NCBI GenBank assembly: GCA_046538375.1 | Contig: JBKHJA010000128.1 | Location: 1-5,607, forward strand | DNA length: 5,607 nucleotides | Source: JBKHJA01 sp046538375 | GTDB taxonomy: Bacteria > Acidobacteriota > Aminicenantia > Aminicenantales > Aminicenantaceae | Reading direction: 5' to 3' | Shown here: one piece after another, positions 5,050 through 5,607 of the stretch | Layout of the letters: the number at the start of each line of letters is the position of its first letter | How positions within the stretch are numbered: position 1 is the stretch's first letter | Program-made: the position numbers and the translations under genes | The notes under the pieces: model-generated | Told to the model about the DNA's origin: nothing | What the model saw: the letters and a program-made list of their open reading frames with translations, nothing else | The model's database searches: none

Positions 5050-5413
5050 CATACGCAAATTCGCTGAATTCGAGAAGGATTTTAAGAAACTCTCCAAAAA
5101 GTTCCGAACACTTGAAGATGATCTGAATGCCTTTATCGCCAATCAGCTAAACCTTACCCACAAGAAGAATATCGACAATAAAGGCGTAGTCAGGATGGCC
5201 GACCTTGGAATCGAGCATCCCAAAATATACAAAGCCCGAAAATTCGCCTGCAAGGCCTTAAAAGGCAAAGGGGCCGCAAGCGGTATCCGGGTTATCTACG
5301 CATACTATGAACAGGATGATATTATCGAATTTGTAGAGATTTATTACAAAGGTATTAAGGAAAACGAAGACAGAGATAGAATCATGAGGTATTACGATAA
5401 GTTAAGGCGTTAG
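5030..5413 (+). CDS. RelE/ParE-fold toxin (127 aa)
   Basis: This small basic protein has the layout of the RelE/ParE superfamily. Two amphipathic helices come first (FAEFEKDFKKLSKKFRTLEDDLNAF, residues 11-35). A beta-sheet core follows, with KIYKARKFACKALKGKG (65-81), SGIRVIYAYYEQ (84-95) and IIEFVEIYYKGIKENEDRDRI (98-118). By family knowledge, such toxins cleave ribosome-bound mRNA (RelE-like) or poison gyrase (ParE-like). The sequence does not decide between them, though the conserved Arg/Tyr/Lys-rich strands look closer to RelE/HigB mRNA interferases. The GTG start lies within the end of the antitoxin gene, with GAGGG at 5019-5023 as ribosome binding site. The weak start codon and overlap suggest translational coupling that keeps toxin below antitoxin. 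The reading frame is complete. Confidence 0.85.
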   Translation: MTKIFNDIRKFAEFEKDFKKLSKKFRTLEDDLNAFIANQLNLTHKKNIDNKGVVRMADLGIEHPKIYKARKFACKALKGKGAASGIRVIYAYYEQDDIIEFVEIYYKGIKENEDRDRIMRYYDKLRR

Positions 5414-5476
5414 ATGGTGCAAGTTGATAAGGACTCTCTTATGGAAATAGCAAAAATTATCAATAGCTTTGTCTAA
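5414..5476 (+). CDS. 20-codon micro-ORF directly after the toxin gene
   Basis: An ATG follows the toxin stop codon with no gap, opening a frame MVQVDKDSLMEIAKIINSFV that ends in TAA. It could be translated by re-initiation after the toxin, or be the stub of a third gene lost by deletion. No family is recognisable, there is no own ribosome binding site, and the length is easily reached by chance. This is a low-confidence call. Confidence 0.2.
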   Translation: MVQVDKDSLMEIAKIINSFV

Positions 5477-5483
5477 ATTATTT

Positions 5484-5541
5484 AGAAGAGAAATTATTGC
5501 GTGGATAACTCATTATCATCATGAAAAAAATTCTCTCTTCT
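5484..5541. repeat. Imperfect inverted repeat downstream of the toxin-antitoxin operon
   Basis: AGAAGAGAAATT (5484-5495) is mirrored by AATTCTCTCTTCT (5529-5541), with one extra base and about 33 nt between the arms. A second pair, ATCATCATG (5515-5523) and CATGATGAT (5566-5574), interlocks with it. No T-tract follows, so this is not a standard terminator. It may be the trace of a small mobile repeat or a regulatory structure. I see no gene in 5477-5607. Confidence 0.4.
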
Positions 5542-5607
5542 GCACTAAAAGGAAAGATAAGATAACATGATGATGTGATGCACCTCCTCCGGGAGTTATG
5601 ATAGACT

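Noticed and set aside
5566..5590. Minus-strand GGAGGAGG followed by ATG as a gene start
   Set aside because: The reading frame closes after seven codons and the spacing to the ATG is too long.

Overview
The window is an accessory-type segment of a bacterial genome, mosaic in composition, with two damaged relatives of the same IS91-family insertion sequence around ordinary housekeeping-like genes, followed by a type II toxin-antitoxin module. No rRNA, tRNA or CRISPR array is visible. The transposase type, the DUF1579 protein with a secretory leader, and the Panacea/RelE pair would all fit an uncultivated or environmental Gram-negative lineage, such as a Desulfobacterota-like or Nitrospirota-like bacterium. 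This is a guess from protein style; no taxonomic marker gene is present.

Left end (1-178): bases 1 to about 82 are a minus-strand fragment of an IS91-type transposase gene. It matches the copy at 3388-3469 in inverted orientation and runs off the left edge. It abuts the truncated 5' end of a DUF1579 gene. The leader of that gene (about 83-175) is separated from the DUF1579 domain (179-661) by one in-frame TAA at 176-178, where homologues appear to have a tyrosine. The gene therefore looks doubly damaged.

Middle (662-2843): a class V aminotransferase-like gene on the minus strand (813-1964) converges on DUF1579. It diverges from a class I SAM-dependent methyltransferase on the plus strand (2097-2843). 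The two share a 132-bp AT-rich divergent promoter region. The aminotransferase has the Schiff-base lysine but asparagine where the fold normally has the aspartate that contacts the PLP ring nitrogen. No common pathway for these three genes can be inferred.

Right-centre (2844-4190): an internally deleted IS91-family transposase pseudogene (3133-3915). Its N-terminus is joined directly to its C-terminal third, so the HUH and tyrosine catalytic core is gone. Two small insertions that carry palindromes total 48 nt and leave a TGA. The IS-derived tail contains an outward-facing TTGACA-17-TATACT promoter.

Right end (4191-5607): a second TTGACA-17-TATACT promoter and a strong ribosome binding site precede a two-gene operon. 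It encodes an XRE-type HTH plus Panacea (DUF4065/SocA-like) antitoxin (4249-5049) and a RelE/ParE-fold toxin (5030-5413, GTG start, 20-bp overlap). This intact, self-regulated-looking addiction module is the most functionally coherent unit in the window. It is followed by a 20-codon micro-ORF and AT-rich DNA with nested inverted repeats.
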